Source: Terriglobus roseus DSM 18391
GTDB lineage: Bacteria > Acidobacteriota > Terriglobia > Terriglobales > Acidobacteriaceae
DNA length: 64,000 nt
Direction: 5' to 3'
NCBI RefSeq assembly: GCF_000265425.1
Contig: NC_018014.1
Span: forward strand, 868,001-932,000
Every line of letters begins with the position of its first letter. Positions within the stretch are counted from its first letter, which is position 1. Below, piece after piece: positions 25,591 through 35,502 of the stretch. The notes under the pieces are model-generated. The model was given only the letters and a program-made list of their open reading frames with translations. It did no database searches and was not told the origin of the DNA. The translations under genes and the position numbers were made by a program.

Positions 25591-26462
25591 TTACTTGCCG
25601 AGGACCTTTGCCATCATCTCGCCGATATCAGCAGGCGACTTGACGACGTGGATGCCTGCAGCGGTCATGGCTTCCATCTTGCTTTCCGCAGTGCCTTCGC
25701 CGCCGCTGATGATGGCGCCGGCGTGGCCCATGCGGCGTCCCGGAGGTGCCGTCTGGCCTGCGATGAAGCCGACGACGGGCTTCTTCACGTGAGCCTTGAT
25801 GTACTCTGCCGCGATCTCTTCGTTGGTGCCACCGATCTCGCCGATCATGACGATCGCTTCGGTATCGGGGTCTTCGTTGAGGAGCTTGATGGCGTCGATG
25901 TGCTTGGTGCCGATGATGGGATCGCCACCGATGCCGATGGCGGTCGACTGGCCGATGCCGCGCTGCGTGAGCTGGTGCACGGCCTCATAGGTCAGCGTGC
26001 CCGAGCGCGACACGATGCCGACCTTGCCCTGCATATGGATGCGGCCGGGCATGATGCCGATCTTTGCCATGCCGGGCGAGATGACGCCGGGGCAGTTGGG
26101 TCCGATCAGGACAGACTTCGAGTCCTTCACGACCGACCACACCTTAACCATGTCCAGGATCGGAATGCCTTCGGTGATGCAGACGACGAGCGGCAGGTTC
26201 GCGGCAACGGCTTCCATGATGCCGTCCGCAGCGAATGGCGGCGGAACGAAGATCATGGTTGCGTTCGCGCCGGTCGCTGCGACAGCTTCTTCGACCGTGT
26301 TGAAGACAGGCCAGCCCTCGTGGGTGGTGCCGCCCTTGCCGGGCGTTACGCCGCCGACGACCTTGGTGCCATAATCCTGGCAACCCTTGGCGTGATACGT
26401 ACCTTCGCGGCCGGTGATGCCCTGAACGATGAGCCGCGTGTCGTTATTAACGAGAACTGCCA

Positions 26463-26463
<1 letters not shown>
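25591..26463 (-). CDS. sucD: Succinyl-CoA ligase, alpha subunit
   Basis: The alpha subunit binds CoA and carries the phosphohistidine of succinyl-CoA synthetase, a TCA-cycle enzyme. Visible are the CoA-binding N-terminus ([20 protein letters not shown]), the [14 protein letters not shown] block, the NCPGVISPG signature and [10 protein letters not shown], which holds the active-site histidine. The 290-residue length is standard. The start codon overlaps the sucC stop by one base (TAATG), so the subunits are translated in a coupled fashion. Confidence 0.97.
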
Positions 26464-27641
<1,178 letters not shown>

Positions 27642-27849
27642 CTGGTGGCAAACTCCGGGACAGCGATCTAAAGACAAGGGAATGGTAGCGGACGCGGGTG
27701 ACGGCAGTAAATGGATACCGCACGGTTGTGCGTTTACCGTCCGGTGTTACGGTGGCGGCACGGATGCAGATTGGACGGTTTTATGCGGCTTTCATGCCAC
27801 TGCGCGAGCCGAATTTCGCGAACCATTTACCTTTAAATGCTGAGGATCT

Positions 27850-28872
27850 ATGGAGCCGGTTGAACTTCTGCAGGGCGTGGTGGACGGTGGCGACGCACTC
27901 GTATTCGATGACGCGCGCGCGCTGATGTCTGCGCTGCTGGAGGGCGAGTTCAGCGAGAACGAGATGTCAGCGCTGCTGAGTGCGCTGCATGAGCGTGGCG
28001 AGACGTCTGCGGAGCTCGCGGGCTTCAGCGATGCCATGCGTGGTGCTGCGCTGAAGCTGCCGCTGACCGACGCAGAGCGTGACACGCTCGTCGATACCTG
28101 CGGAACCGGCGGCGATGGCAGCGGGACGTTCAACATCTCGACGGCGGTGGCGCTGGTGGCGGCTGCGGCGGGCGCTCGCATTGCGAAGCATGGCAATCGT
28201 GCGGTGACGTCGCGCTGTGGATCGGCTGATGTTCTGGGCGCGCTTGGCATTCCGACGGAGCACACCCCCGAGTCGGCCGCGGAGACGCTGCGTCGTGATG
28301 GCTTTGCGTTTCTGCTGGCGCCGCGCATGCATCCGGCTATGAAGGTTGTGGCGCCGGTGCGGCGTGCCTTGCCGTTCCGCACTGTTTTTAATCTGCTGGG
28401 GCCGATGACGAACCCTGCGGGGGCTCGGCGGCAGGTGATTGGTGTCTACTCCGCGCAGGCTGTGGCACTGGTGGCGGATGCGCTGGCGTTCAGCGGCCAC
28501 ATGCAGCATGCACTGGTGGTGCATGGTTTGAGTGGGCTGGATGAGCTTTCCCTGAGTGGGGAGAGTATCGTCGCCGAGGTGAAGGGCGTCGAGGTGCGGC
28601 AGTTTACTGTGACTCCGGAAGATGCCGGGCTCACACGGTCCCAGGATGCACTTGCGGGTGGGGATGCAGAGCAGAATGCGGCGATCCTTCGCGGCATCTT
28701 TGCGGGTGAGGTTGGACCCGCGCGTGACATCGTTCTGCTGAATGCGGCTGCGGTTCTGATGGTGTCGGGCGTTGCCGTCGATTTACACGCGGGGGTGGCA
28801 GCAGCGGCAGCGGCCATCGACAGCGGGCGTGTCGTGCGGCTGCTGGATCAGTTGGCAGGCGCGCACGCATGA
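27850..28872 (+). CDS. trpD: Anthranilate phosphoribosyltransferase
   Basis: TrpD transfers phosphoribose to anthranilate, the second committed tryptophan step. The DTCGTGGDGSGTFNIST stretch binds PRPP, KHGNRAVTSRCGSADVLGALG is the canonical second block, and RTVFNLLGPMTNPAG forms part of the anthranilate site. The 340-residue length fits. No other trp gene lies nearby, so the pathway is scattered. Its stop overlaps the start of the bestrophin-like gene (ATGA). Confidence 0.95.
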   Translation: MEPVELLQGVVDGGDALVFDDARALMSALLEGEFSENEMSALLSALHERGETSAELAGFSDAMRGAALKLPLTDAERDTLVDTCGTGGDGSGTFNISTAVALVAAAAGARIAKHGNRAVTSRCGSADVLGALGIPTEHTPESAAETLRRDGFAFLLAPRMHPAMKVVAPVRRALPFRTVFNLLGPMTNPAGARRQVIGVYSAQAVALVADALAFSGHMQHALVVHGLSGLDELSLSGESIVAEVKGVEVRQFTVTPEDAGLTRSQDALAGGDAEQNAAILRGIFAGEVGPARDIVLLNAAAVLMVSGVAVDLHAGVAAAAAAIDSGRVVRLLDQLAGAHA

Positions 28873-29777
28873 TCGTCCGCAGCAGGCCGCGCGGGTGGGA
28901 GTTGATCGGCATTTGGCGCCTGTCGATTCTCAGCCGCATCTGGCCGCTCCTTCTGGTCACGGCTGTTTTCTCATCATGCGTGGTGCTTGCTGCGGAACGC
29001 TTTCCGGCGGCCTTTCACACTTTCAATGTGGCTCCGTTCACGCTGCTGGGCATTGCACTGTCGATCTTCCTGGGCTTTCGCAACAGCGCCTGCTATGACC
29101 GGTGGTGGGAGGCGCGGCGCCAGCTTGGCGCGCTGATCGGCGAGATGCGCTCATTTGCGCGGCTGCTGATCGAGACACCGGGCGGCGATCGTGTGCGGAG
29201 GGTGCGTGTGGTGCGGCGTGCCATCGGCTATGTCTATGCGCTGATGGCTCATCTGCGCGGTCGTCCGATGTCGCGTGAAGTGGCTCTCTACGTTCCGGAC
29301 TGGGATTCGTCCCGGGCGACGGGCAATGTTCCGGATGCATTGCTGCGGGGGATTGCTGCGGAGACCGGAGCGATGTTTGCGGCGGGCGAGTTTGGGGAGA
29401 TGTTCTACCTGCGGCTGGACGAACGGCTGAGCTCGTTTGCGGCGATGCAGGTGGCGTGCGAGCGCATCAAGGGCACGCCGACGCCGTTTCCTTACACGCT
29501 GCTGCTCCATCGGACGGCGTATGCGTTTTGTTTCCTGCTGCCGTTTGGGTTGGTGGGAACGTTGCGCTATGCGACACCGTTGTTTTCTGCTGTCGTGGCA
29601 TACGCGTTCTTCGGACTGGATGCGCTGGGGGACGAGTTGCAGGAGCCATTCGGCGAGTGGCTGAATGCGCTGCCGTTGACGGCGATGGCGCGTACCGTGG
29701 AGATCAGCCTGCTGGAGACTGTGGGCGAGTCGAAGATTCCGAATGCGCTGGAGCCGGTGCGATCCGTCCTGCAGTAG
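28869..29777 (+). CDS. Bestrophin family (UPF0187) membrane protein
   Basis: The 302-residue protein has four main hydrophobic segments and the bestrophin core. After helix 1 come PFTLLGIALSIFLGFRNSACYDRWWEARRQLG (key part FRNSACYDRWWEAR), then the basic linker and a C-terminal PFGLVGTLRY.TPLFSAVVAYAFFGLDALGDELQEPFG block, here ending with GDELQEPFG. Prokaryotic bestrophins form pentameric channels that pass cations, sometimes anions. The coupling with trpD through a 4-base overlap has no evident functional logic. Confidence 0.88.
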   Translation: MIVRSRPRGWELIGIWRLSILSRIWPLLLVTAVFSSCVVLAAERFPAAFHTFNVAPFTLLGIALSIFLGFRNSACYDRWWEARRQLGALIGEMRSFARLLIETPGGDRVRRVRVVRRAIGYVYALMAHLRGRPMSREVALYVPDWDSSRATGNVPDALLRGIAAETGAMFAAGEFGEMFYLRLDERLSSFAAMQVACERIKGTPTPFPYTLLLHRTAYAFCFLLPFGLVGTLRYATPLFSAVVAYAFFGLDALGDELQEPFGEWLNALPLTAMARTVEISLLETVGESKIPNALEPVRSVLQ

Positions 29778-29827
29778 CGGGCTCTGCGATACATTGGTGT
29801 TGATCCCAGCACTGCCAGGAGTTTCCT

Positions 29828-30205
29828 TTGAAGCGCTTCTTCCTAGTTGCCGCCCTTGTGTGTGCCTCGTCGTCGTTGTTCGCGCAGGCGCCGTCTGATA
29901 TTGCCGGTACCTGGACCACGCAGACGGAGGTGCAAGGCATTGCCGTGAACGAGACGTGCCACATGACCGAGACTGCGGACGGTGTGCTCGGTGGCATCTG
30001 CGAGACCTCGGGCGGTAAGTTCAAGCTGACGGGGAAGGTGGCGGGAACCAGCGTTAACTTTTCGCATCCGGCGAACTACCAGCAGGAAGACATGACCGTC
30101 TCATTTTTCGGCAAGCTGGATGAGCCCACTTCCATCACGGGATCCGTTGATATTCAGCCGCTGAATGCGGGTGGCGCTTTCGCCATGAAGAAGGTTGGAA
30201 AGTAA
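29828..30205 (+). CDS. Small exported protein, tandem paralogue 1
   Basis: The 125-residue protein starts at TTG 29828 preceded by CCAGGAGTTTCC, an evident ribosome site. A signal peptide ends at SSLFAQ. The mature part of about 105 residues is an all-beta-looking chain starting with IAGTWTTQTEVQG and containing two Cys 16 residues apart that may form a disulfide. It ends AFAMKKVGK. The next gene encodes a clear paralogue. The pattern resembles small lipocalin-like or beta-barrel proteins, but I recognise no specific family. Confidence 0.7.
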   Translation: MKRFFLVAALVCASSSLFAQAPSDIAGTWTTQTEVQGIAVNETCHMTETADGVLGGICETSGGKFKLTGKVAGTSVNFSHPANYQQEDMTVSFFGKLDEPTSITGSVDIQPLNAGGAFAMKKVGK

Positions 30206-30268
30206 GGAACTATTGAGCGGTTTGTGCCGTTCTATTGATCGCAACGCTATTTCGAGGGGAGCAAACAC

Positions 30269-30646
30269 ATGAAGTATTGGATTGCATGCGCGGTGCTGAT
30301 TGCAGCTCCGCTGGCCGCCCGGGCCGCATCGCCGGCAAATGCTGCTGGCATCTGGTCCACCACGGGTGAGGTCTCGGGTGTTTCTGTTGTGGAGACCTGC
30401 ACCTTCACGCAGGATGCGGATGCGAAGATTGCGGGTAGCTGCCTGGTGGACGGCAAGGCGTATCCGACTACCGGCACGGTCAAGGAAGAGACTGTGACGT
30501 GGCAGCATGGCGGGAACTACCAGGGCACGGACTTCATCATTACGTACACGGGCAAGCTCGGTACTGATGGCGCCATCACCGGCACCATGGGGGTGGATCC
30601 GTTCAACGTTGACGGCAGCTTCACATCGAAGAAAGCCGCGAAGTAA
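30269..30646 (+). CDS. Small exported protein, tandem paralogue 2
   Basis: Also 125 residues, with a signal peptide ending ARAASP. It aligns with the preceding protein along the whole mature chain: AAGIWSTTGEVSG for AGTWTTQTEVQG, paired Cys, GNYQGTDF for ANYQQEDM, GKLGTDGAITGTMGVDPFN for GKLDEPTSITGSVDIQPLN, and the final FTSKKAAK. The two arose by tandem duplication and have diverged widely. GAGGGGAGC precedes the ATG. A strong terminator follows at 30667. Confidence 0.75.
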   Translation: MKYWIACAVLIAAPLAARAASPANAAGIWSTTGEVSGVSVVETCTFTQDADAKIAGSCLVDGKAYPTTGTVKEETVTWQHGGNYQGTDFIITYTGKLGTDGAITGTMGVDPFNVDGSFTSKKAAK

Positions 30647-30666
30647 AAAGTTCATAAGGCAAGACG

Positions 30667-30695
30667 AAGGGCCGGCGCTTGATGCGCCGGCCCTT
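30667..30695. terminator. Intrinsic terminator
   Basis: Arms AAGGGCCGGCGC and GCGCCGGCCCTT around the loop TTGAT, followed by TTGATTT, lie directly behind the second small paralogue and before the convergent nuclease gene. Confidence 0.85.
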
Positions 30696-30717
30696 TTGAT
30701 TTCTCCCTTGCGGGAAG

Positions 30718-31605
30718 TTACTTTGCTCTCTCTGGATTGACCGGATGAAAGGTCGTCGGTGGCGCGGTGAAGGCTGCGTTCAGGGCTGCTGCCAATCGCA
30801 GACCGCCGAGCTCAAGCTGGCGATCAATCAGCGGGATGTTCTTGTCGTAGTAGGCTTCGTCGAGATTCGTGCCGGTGGGCACGATGGCGGCGTCGCTGAG
30901 GATCTTCGACTGCTCGGTCCAAGCGATGGGATTGTTGCTGCCGGCGATCAGGCGTTCTTTGCGGATCTCGCCCTCAAGCTTTGCGAGGTACTGCGCGTCG
31001 GTGAGGTTGCGGCGGTCGATGAGGTAACCGTCCCAGACGGCGTGCAGGTTGCACTTGCTGTTGGCGTTGCTGCCGCAGCTCTCCTGGCCGAAGGCCTTCA
31101 CCTGAATGCCGTTGCCGCCCTTTTCTACGCCGGATGCGTGGAAGGGCTGGTGGATGTCGCCGACGAAGTGGACGAGGAACTTGAGCGATTCGGCGCGTTC
31201 GCTGGGGTCCAGCTTGGGGTCTGCGATGCGGCTCTCGAAAAAGAGGATGCGGTCGGTGGCGCAGTCGCGCACCTTGTCGTTGTAGCTGCCGGGCTTGACG
31301 CCGGGCTGGGTGGGGCAGTCGCGGTCGCGGTCGTAGGTGGTCTTGTCGCCGGGGATGTCGGTGTAGTGCCAGCCGCCGGTCTGCGTCACCAGGGGGCGAT
31401 AGACGTCGGCCCATGCGGCTACGTCAGAGAGGGATTCCTTGCCCAGCAAGGCTTTTACGTTGCGGCGGGCGACGGGCGTGAGGTGATCCCAGGCGATCTG
31501 GCCTACGAGGCGGTGTCCTTTTTCCCACCAGGCGGATGCGACGGGCGGTGCGAGCGTGGCAGCAAGGAGCGCGGATGAGGCAAGGACGGCAAGAAGCTTT
31601 CGCAT
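30718..31605 (-). CDS. Exported S1/P1-type nuclease
   Basis: The 295-residue protein has a signal peptide ending VASA. Cleavage there exposes Trp as the new N-terminus (WWEKGHRLVGQIAWDHL). In S1/P1 nucleases the amino group and carbonyl of Trp1 and His6 bind zinc, and this spacing is kept. Further ligands are seen in WHYTDIPGD, FLVHFVGDIHQPFHAS and LHAVWDGYLI. The three-zinc site therefore looks complete, implying a periplasmic or secreted nuclease that degrades single-stranded DNA/RNA and releases 3'-phosphate. The gene stands alone on its strand. Confidence 0.92.
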   Translation of the reverse strand: MRKLLAVLASSALLAATLAPPVASAWWEKGHRLVGQIAWDHLTPVARRNVKALLGKESLSDVAAWADVYRPLVTQTGGWHYTDIPGDKTTYDRDRDCPTQPGVKPGSYNDKVRDCATDRILFFESRIADPKLDPSERAESLKFLVHFVGDIHQPFHASGVEKGGNGIQVKAFGQESCGSNANSKCNLHAVWDGYLIDRRNLTDAQYLAKLEGEIRKERLIAGSNNPIAWTEQSKILSDAAIVPTGTNLDEAYYDKNIPLIDRQLELGGLRLAAALNAAFTAPPTTFHPVNPERAK

Positions 31606-31724
31606 GATTTTAAGGATAATGCCGGGGTGTTACGGGGCGCAGAATGCCGCGATTTGAATCGTTTCAATCTGTTGTTCGGGCCAGATACACTTCTCCCGCA
31701 CAAGAAATGGATCAGGAGACCGTT

Positions 31725-32519
31725 ATGAACCGCCGCGACTGGTTAAAAGGCACTGCCGCCATGGCAGCCGCCGCAGGTATTTCCACGAACATGGCTGAGG
31801 CGCAGGCGCCTGCCGCAAAGGGAGCTCGCAGCTACTTTTTACTGCGCCGCTACAAGCTGCAGCAGGGCGCGCCGTTCAGCGCGGCTGCGAATAAATATTT
31901 CAGCGAGGCTTTGATCCCCGCGCTGACCCGGATGGGACTCGGTCCGGTCGGCGTCTTCAACCTGACCTATGGCGACGGTACGCCGACGATGTTTGTGCTG
32001 ATCCCGGGCAGCGATCTGACCGCGCTGGCGATGCTGGATCTGAACCTGGCGAAGGATGCTGCCTTTGTTGCGGCGGCTGCGCCATTCTGGTCTGCTCCCG
32101 CGACTGCGCCTCCGTTCCTGACGGTGACGAGCACGGTTTCGCTCGGCTTTGAAGGCTTCCCACAGTTGGTCGTGCCGGCGAAGGAGCCGCACATCGTTCA
32201 GATTCGTACGTACGTCAGCCCGACCTATGCAGCGCATGAGCGGAAGGTGGAGATGTTCCACCAGGGTGAGTTCCGGATCTTTGGTGAAGCGGGCGCGAAG
32301 TCGGTCTTCTATGGTGACAATTTGATTGGGCCGGATCTGCCGAGCCTGACGTACATGCTGGCGCACAAGGATCTGGCTGCGATGGACGAGACCTGGAAGA
32401 ACTTCATCTCGCACCCCGACTGGAAGAAGCTGTCGACGAATCCTCGCTATGCCAGCGAACCGACCGTTTCGCGTATCGATAACCTGGTGCTGACGCCGAC
32501 CGCCTATTCGCAGGTCTAG
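31725..32519 (+). CDS. Tat-exported NIPSNAP family protein
   Basis: A Tat signal (NRRDWLKGTAAMAAAAGIS) precedes two ferredoxin-like NIPSNAP repeats. The first, about residues 40-140, begins SYFLLRRYKLQQGAPFSAAANKYFSEALIPALTRMGLGPVGVF (key part YFSEALIPALTRMG). The second begins HIVQIRTYVSPTYAAHERKVEMF. Acidobacterial and planctomycete relatives are likewise exported with unknown role; small-molecule binding is presumed. The start ATG 31725 has AGGAG 7-11 bases upstream, better than the frame start at 31644. Confidence 0.87.
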   Translation: MNRRDWLKGTAAMAAAAGISTNMAEAQAPAAKGARSYFLLRRYKLQQGAPFSAAANKYFSEALIPALTRMGLGPVGVFNLTYGDGTPTMFVLIPGSDLTALAMLDLNLAKDAAFVAAAAPFWSAPATAPPFLTVTSTVSLGFEGFPQLVVPAKEPHIVQIRTYVSPTYAAHERKVEMFHQGEFRIFGEAGAKSVFYGDNLIGPDLPSLTYMLAHKDLAAMDETWKNFISHPDWKKLSTNPRYASEPTVSRIDNLVLTPTAYSQV

Positions 32520-32541
32520 CTCTTTGTTGCTTCAAGACAGG

Positions 32542-32592
32542 AAAAGGGATCTACCTTCCTCGGTAAAACGCTGAGGCGGGCAGATCCCTTTT
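32542..32592. terminator. Bidirectional terminator hairpin
   Basis: Outer arms AAAAGGGATCT and AGATCCCTTTT enclose about 29 bases, between the NIPSNAP gene and the convergent DUF1440 gene. The A and T runs at the outer ends give a T tail on either strand. Confidence 0.7.
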
Positions 32593-32606
32593 GTGTGACG
32601 AAGCGT

Positions 32607-33089
32607 TTACAGTGCTTTGCGAACGACTCCCCGGACGGTTTCGCAGACGATGCCGTAGACGACGTGGGTGGCCATCTCGCTGCGCTTTTCGCGGGGTTCC
32701 TGATCTTCGGGTGTTGCGGAGAGACCGAGGGCGGGCAGGGCGCCTTCGTGGGTGATGGACATGAGGGCGATGCCGAAGGTGGCGCCGTTCTTTGCGGTGA
32801 CTGCCGGGTAGAGTTCGGCCATGACGCCGTAGGCCGCGCCGGCGAGTGCGCCGAAGGTCCAGTGGATGCCTTCTTCGACGACCTTCTTTTCGGTGGTTTC
32901 GCGCTTTGGCTGGCCGAGTTTTTCGGCGAGAACTGCCGGCGGCTCGGGTTCGCCGTGGGTGCGTGGCGGGTAGAGCTTTTCAGCGGCAGACTTGGCGGCT
33001 GTGGCGATGAGGCCGCCAACGAGGCCGGCGAGCGCGCCCTTCAGCAGGTTCTTCGTCGTATCGGGCAAAGGCTTCAGAGTCTTGGTCAT
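32607..33089 (-). CDS. DUF1440/YagU-like membrane protein
   Basis: The 160-residue protein has a short basic N-terminus, a Gly/Ala-rich membrane helix (LLKGALAGLVGGLIATAAK), a conserved KSAAEKLYPPR segment and two or three further hydrophobic segments (HWTFGALAGAAYGVMAELYP and THVVYGIVCETV). YagU in E. coli is an inner-membrane protein linked to acid resistance, but the function is not defined. ATG 33089 is preferred over the frame start at 33215, whose extra part is Arg/Pro-rich and not family-like. Confidence 0.75.
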   Translation of the reverse strand: MTKTLKPLPDTTKNLLKGALAGLVGGLIATAAKSAAEKLYPPRTHGEPEPPAVLAEKLGQPKRETTEKKVVEEGIHWTFGALAGAAYGVMAELYPAVTAKNGATFGIALMSITHEGALPALGLSATPEDQEPREKRSEMATHVVYGIVCETVRGVVRKAL

Positions 33090-33254
33090 AGCAGGCAATG
33101 GGACGCGGCGGCCGGGGCTTGGGTGGTCTGCGCCGGGCGGGCGGGTTGAATCCTTTCGTGAGTTGGCGCATTTAGAATGAGGGCTGCCTGCCCGCGGCGC
33201 AAGTGCGCGGTGCAAGATGCATCAAACGCAGGCAAGACCTTCAGATCGGACACC

Positions 33255-34226
33255 ATGTCGAACCCCACCTCTTCGATTCCCAGCACGACACGCGACAACG
33301 TCATCCTCGGCTCCGGCTGCAGCGGCCTGACCGCTGCCATCTATGCGGCGCGCTCCAACCTGAAACCGCTGGTGATCGAGGGCCACGAGCCCGGCGGCCA
33401 GCTCTCGATCACAACGCTGGTGGAGAACTTCCCCGGCTGGCCGGATGGCGTGCAAGGACCAGAATTGGTCGAAAACATGCGCAAGCAGGCCGAGAAGTTT
33501 GGCGCGGAGATGGAGATGGGCCACCTGGTGAGCGCCGATCTGTCGAAGTCGCCGATTGAACTGAACTTTGGCCACAAGATCGTCCACACGCGGACGCTGA
33601 TCGTCGCTTCGGGCGCCAGCGCGCGCTGGCTGGGGCTGCCGAGCGAGCAGGCGCTGATCGGCCATGGCGTGTCGTCGTGCGCGACGTGCGATGGTTTCTT
33701 CTTCTCGGGCAAGGTCATCTGCGTCATCGGTGGCGGCGACTCGGCGATGGAAGAGGCGATGTTCCTGACGCGCTTTGCAACGAAGGTGTACCTGATCCAC
33801 CGGTCAGCACAGTTTCGCGCGAGCAAGATCATGCTGGACCGCGCGATGGCGCATCCGCAGATCGAGTTCCTGACGAACACCATCGTCGAAGAGGTGCTCG
33901 GCGTGGAGGAGAAGGAAGTGCGCGGGATTCGTATCCGCAACTCCGTCAGCGGCGAAGTGAGTGAGATTGCGTTGAGCGGCTTCTTCCTGGGTATCGGGCA
34001 CACTCCGAATGCCAAGTTCTTCGAGGGGCAGATGGACCTGGATGAGGATGGCTATATCAAGAGCACGGAGAACGTCTTTACGACGAAGGACGGCAAGGTG
34101 ATCCCTGGCGTGTTCTGCGCGGGTGATGTCCAGGACCGTCGGTATCGGCAGGCGATTACGGCTGCCGGTACGGGCTGCATGGCTGCACTTGAAGTGGAGA
34201 AGTATCTGGAAGAGCACGGACGGTAA
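33255..34226 (+). CDS. trxB: Thioredoxin reductase (TrxB type)
   Basis: The 323-residue flavoprotein has the FAD motif ILGSGCSGLTAAIYAAR (Cys-Ser where Pro-Ala is usual), GHEPGGQLSITTLVENFPGW (FAD contacts, split here as EPGGQL and ENFPG), and the redox pair in SSCATCDGFFF. NADPH binding is at VIGGGDSAMEEA and HRSAQFRASK, and the final FAD block is VFCAGDVQDRRYRQA. All active elements are intact, so it should reduce thioredoxin with NADPH. ATG 33255 (MSNPTSS) follows a GATCGGACACC stretch and fits better than the frame start at 33177. A terminator-like repeat lies downstream. Confidence 0.93.
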   Translation: MSNPTSSIPSTTRDNVILGSGCSGLTAAIYAARSNLKPLVIEGHEPGGQLSITTLVENFPGWPDGVQGPELVENMRKQAEKFGAEMEMGHLVSADLSKSPIELNFGHKIVHTRTLIVASGASARWLGLPSEQALIGHGVSSCATCDGFFFSGKVICVIGGGDSAMEEAMFLTRFATKVYLIHRSAQFRASKIMLDRAMAHPQIEFLTNTIVEEVLGVEEKEVRGIRIRNSVSGEVSEIALSGFFLGIGHTPNAKFFEGQMDLDEDGYIKSTENVFTTKDGKVIPGVFCAGDVQDRRYRQAITAAGTGCMAALEVEKYLEEHGR

Positions 34227-34253
34227 GTTCGTGGCTTTGTTTTTAAGGATGAC

Positions 34254-34284
34254 CCCACGTCTCGATCTTGAGATGTGGGTTTTT
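34254..34284 (+). terminator. Intrinsic terminator of trxB, palindromic repeat
   Basis: Arms CCCACGTCTC and GAGATGTGGG enclose GATCTT and are followed by TTTTTCTTTTT. The left arm equals that of the repeats at 6472 and 18233, showing that one family of palindromes doubles as terminators. Confidence 0.85.
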
Positions 34285-34390
34285 CTTTTTGTGCCGATGT
34301 TTTCGGATGAATCGGGCGGCTTCGCGGTAGTACAGCGGATCCGAAAACTTACTTAACGATAGTTTCCACGCACCTGACGTCGCACAACCT

Positions 34391-34425
34391 CGGTAGTTTC
34401 CGATAACGCCGTTTTTCACGAAACG
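34391..34425. repeat. GTTTTCGG-family palindrome, degenerate right half
   Basis: CGGTAGTTTCCGATAACG followed by CCGTTTTTCACGAAACGATAG resembles the right half of the better copies at 34946-34975 and 35442-35468, with several substitutions. No clear left half precedes it. It is the first of five related elements in the accessory patch. Confidence 0.45.
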
Positions 34426-34458
34426 ATAGCCTATAGGAGGCTTTGAGAGACTAACCGA

Positions 34459-34869
34459 ATGATTATCCGCCCCTCGTCCAGCTATCAGCTTCAGCTGCCC
34501 GACGACATCGTTCGCGATGTGGACGGTCTTCCGGTGAGTTTCTGGCGGAGCGGTGAGCCACTCTTGTTGCAACTCTCAAGCCATCAGCGCACACATGGCA
34601 ACCAGGTGACCGCGCGACGACGGCTTGAGGAACGGATGGAAAAGGGTAATGCCGAGTGGACCTCCAGACCCTGCGATCGCTGTGCGGATTCATCGGTAGA
34701 TCAGGAGTGCGCCGAGACTTTGGAGGGAGAGACTGCATGGCTGCACTGCTATTTCGTCTGGTCCCATTTGGCCGTCTACGCCACCATCTCAGGACCTATC
34801 GCACAGGTGAGGGACACGGAGTCGTGGGCAGGTAGGGCGCTGCGCACGTTAGCTTTGGTGCTCCAGTAA
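34459..34869 (+). CDS. Protein of unknown function in accessory patch
   Basis: I do not recognise a named family. The 136-residue soluble chain looks genuinely protein-like: MIIRPSSSYQLQLPDDIV, GLPVSFWRSGEPLLLQLSSHQR, RRLEERM, TLEGETAWLHCYFVWSHLAVYAT and SWAGRALRTLAL. It has no signal or membrane helix. A weak GAGAG ribosome site precedes ATG 34459. Base use is more A/T-rich than in the flanking core genes. A copy of the patch palindrome starts about 45 bases after the stop. It could be an immunity-type or stress protein, but nothing in the sequence proves it. Confidence 0.6.
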   Translation: MIIRPSSSYQLQLPDDIVRDVDGLPVSFWRSGEPLLLQLSSHQRTHGNQVTARRRLEERMEKGNAEWTSRPCDRCADSSVDQECAETLEGETAWLHCYFVWSHLAVYATISGPIAQVRDTESWAGRALRTLALVLQ

Positions 34870-34913
34870 ATCACCGAAATGTTGTCGCAAACCCTTCGGC
34901 TGCCAGTTCCCGA

Positions 34914-34975
34914 AAAGTCGGGTTTTCGGAAACAGAGCGTCGGGAGTTGCCGAAAACACCGTTTTGCGCGAAATG
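34914..34975. repeat. GTTTTCGG-family palindrome, full copy
   Basis: AAAGTCGGGTTTTCGGAAAC is followed after 12 bases by GTTGCCGAAAACACCGTTTT. GGGTTTTCGGAAAC (34920-34933) pairs with GTTGCCGAAAAC (34946-34957) with one mismatch. The first 22 bases are identical to those of the copy at 35413. It lies between two small genes of the patch. Confidence 0.8.
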
Positions 34976-35000
34976 ACACGCTCGCATGGGAAGATGAGCT

Positions 35001-35405
35001 ATGCAAGCTTATCTAGACGCCTTTCACTCCATCGAAGGTCAACGGCTTTCCAAGGTTCTTTGGCGCAGTGGGCAAGACGAGCCGGAAGCTATTTGGCTTG
35101 TCTTCGAAAAGGGTACCTTGCTGATCCAAGTGAATGAGGAAGATGACACGATCAGCGTGAATGCAGGCGCAACGCTAAAAGCGGATGAGTGTGTGGACCT
35201 TAGTTCATCTGATCTCTGGCAAGGTTTCGTGGGTCAGCCGTTCGGCTGGAGCTGGGTCGCCACAAATCAACAGGGCTATCGTGATGTGGTGCTACTAGGT
35301 TTCGACGGAATCACTCCGCAAGTGATGTTAGAAGTGATGGCATCTTCAATCAAAATACATCGGATTGGCGCAGCTGAACCTATTGGTAGTCACAAGGGGG
35401 CTTAG
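35001..35405 (+). CDS. Protein of unknown function (DUF6334-like) in accessory patch
   Basis: The 134-residue soluble protein begins MQAYLDAFHSIEGQRLSKVLWR. It has a beta-rich body (AIWLVFEKGTLLIQVNEEDDTISVNAG, as WLVFEKGTLLIQV and ISVNAG), LWQGFVGQPFGWSWVATNQQGYRDVVLLGF and a C-terminal VMLEVMASSIKIHRIG. The pattern recalls small immunity or DUF6334-like proteins, where W..F.G..F.W.W..TN..GY.D...L is typical; this is recollection, not a search. GGAAGATGAG precedes the ATG. The full palindrome copy begins three to eight bases after the stop. The composition is A/T-richer than the core genes. Confidence 0.65.
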   Translation: MQAYLDAFHSIEGQRLSKVLWRSGQDEPEAIWLVFEKGTLLIQVNEEDDTISVNAGATLKADECVDLSSSDLWQGFVGQPFGWSWVATNQQGYRDVVLLGFDGITPQVMLEVMASSIKIHRIGAAEPIGSHKGA

Positions 35406-35412
35406 CTCCTCG

Positions 35413-35468
35413 AAAGTCGGGTTTTCGGAAACAGCGAACTCGGAGTTGCCGAAAACCCCGTTTTGTGG
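35413..35468. repeat. GTTTTCGG-family palindrome, best copy
   Basis: GGGTTTTCGGAAAC (35419-35432) and GTTGCCGAAAACCC (35445-35458) form a 14-base stem with a single A-G mismatch and a 12-base loop. CCCGTTTTGTGG closes the element. It follows the stop codon of the preceding gene almost directly. Confidence 0.85.
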
Positions 35469-35502
35469 AGGCGCAGGATCCCATTTCAGGGTGCGACGGG
35501 CG

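Noticed and set aside
34907-35475. Patch palindromes as classical integron attC sites
   Set aside because: The ends do not show the RYYYAAC/GTTRRRY core pair required of attC; no integrase is in the window. Kept instead as an unexplained palindrome family.
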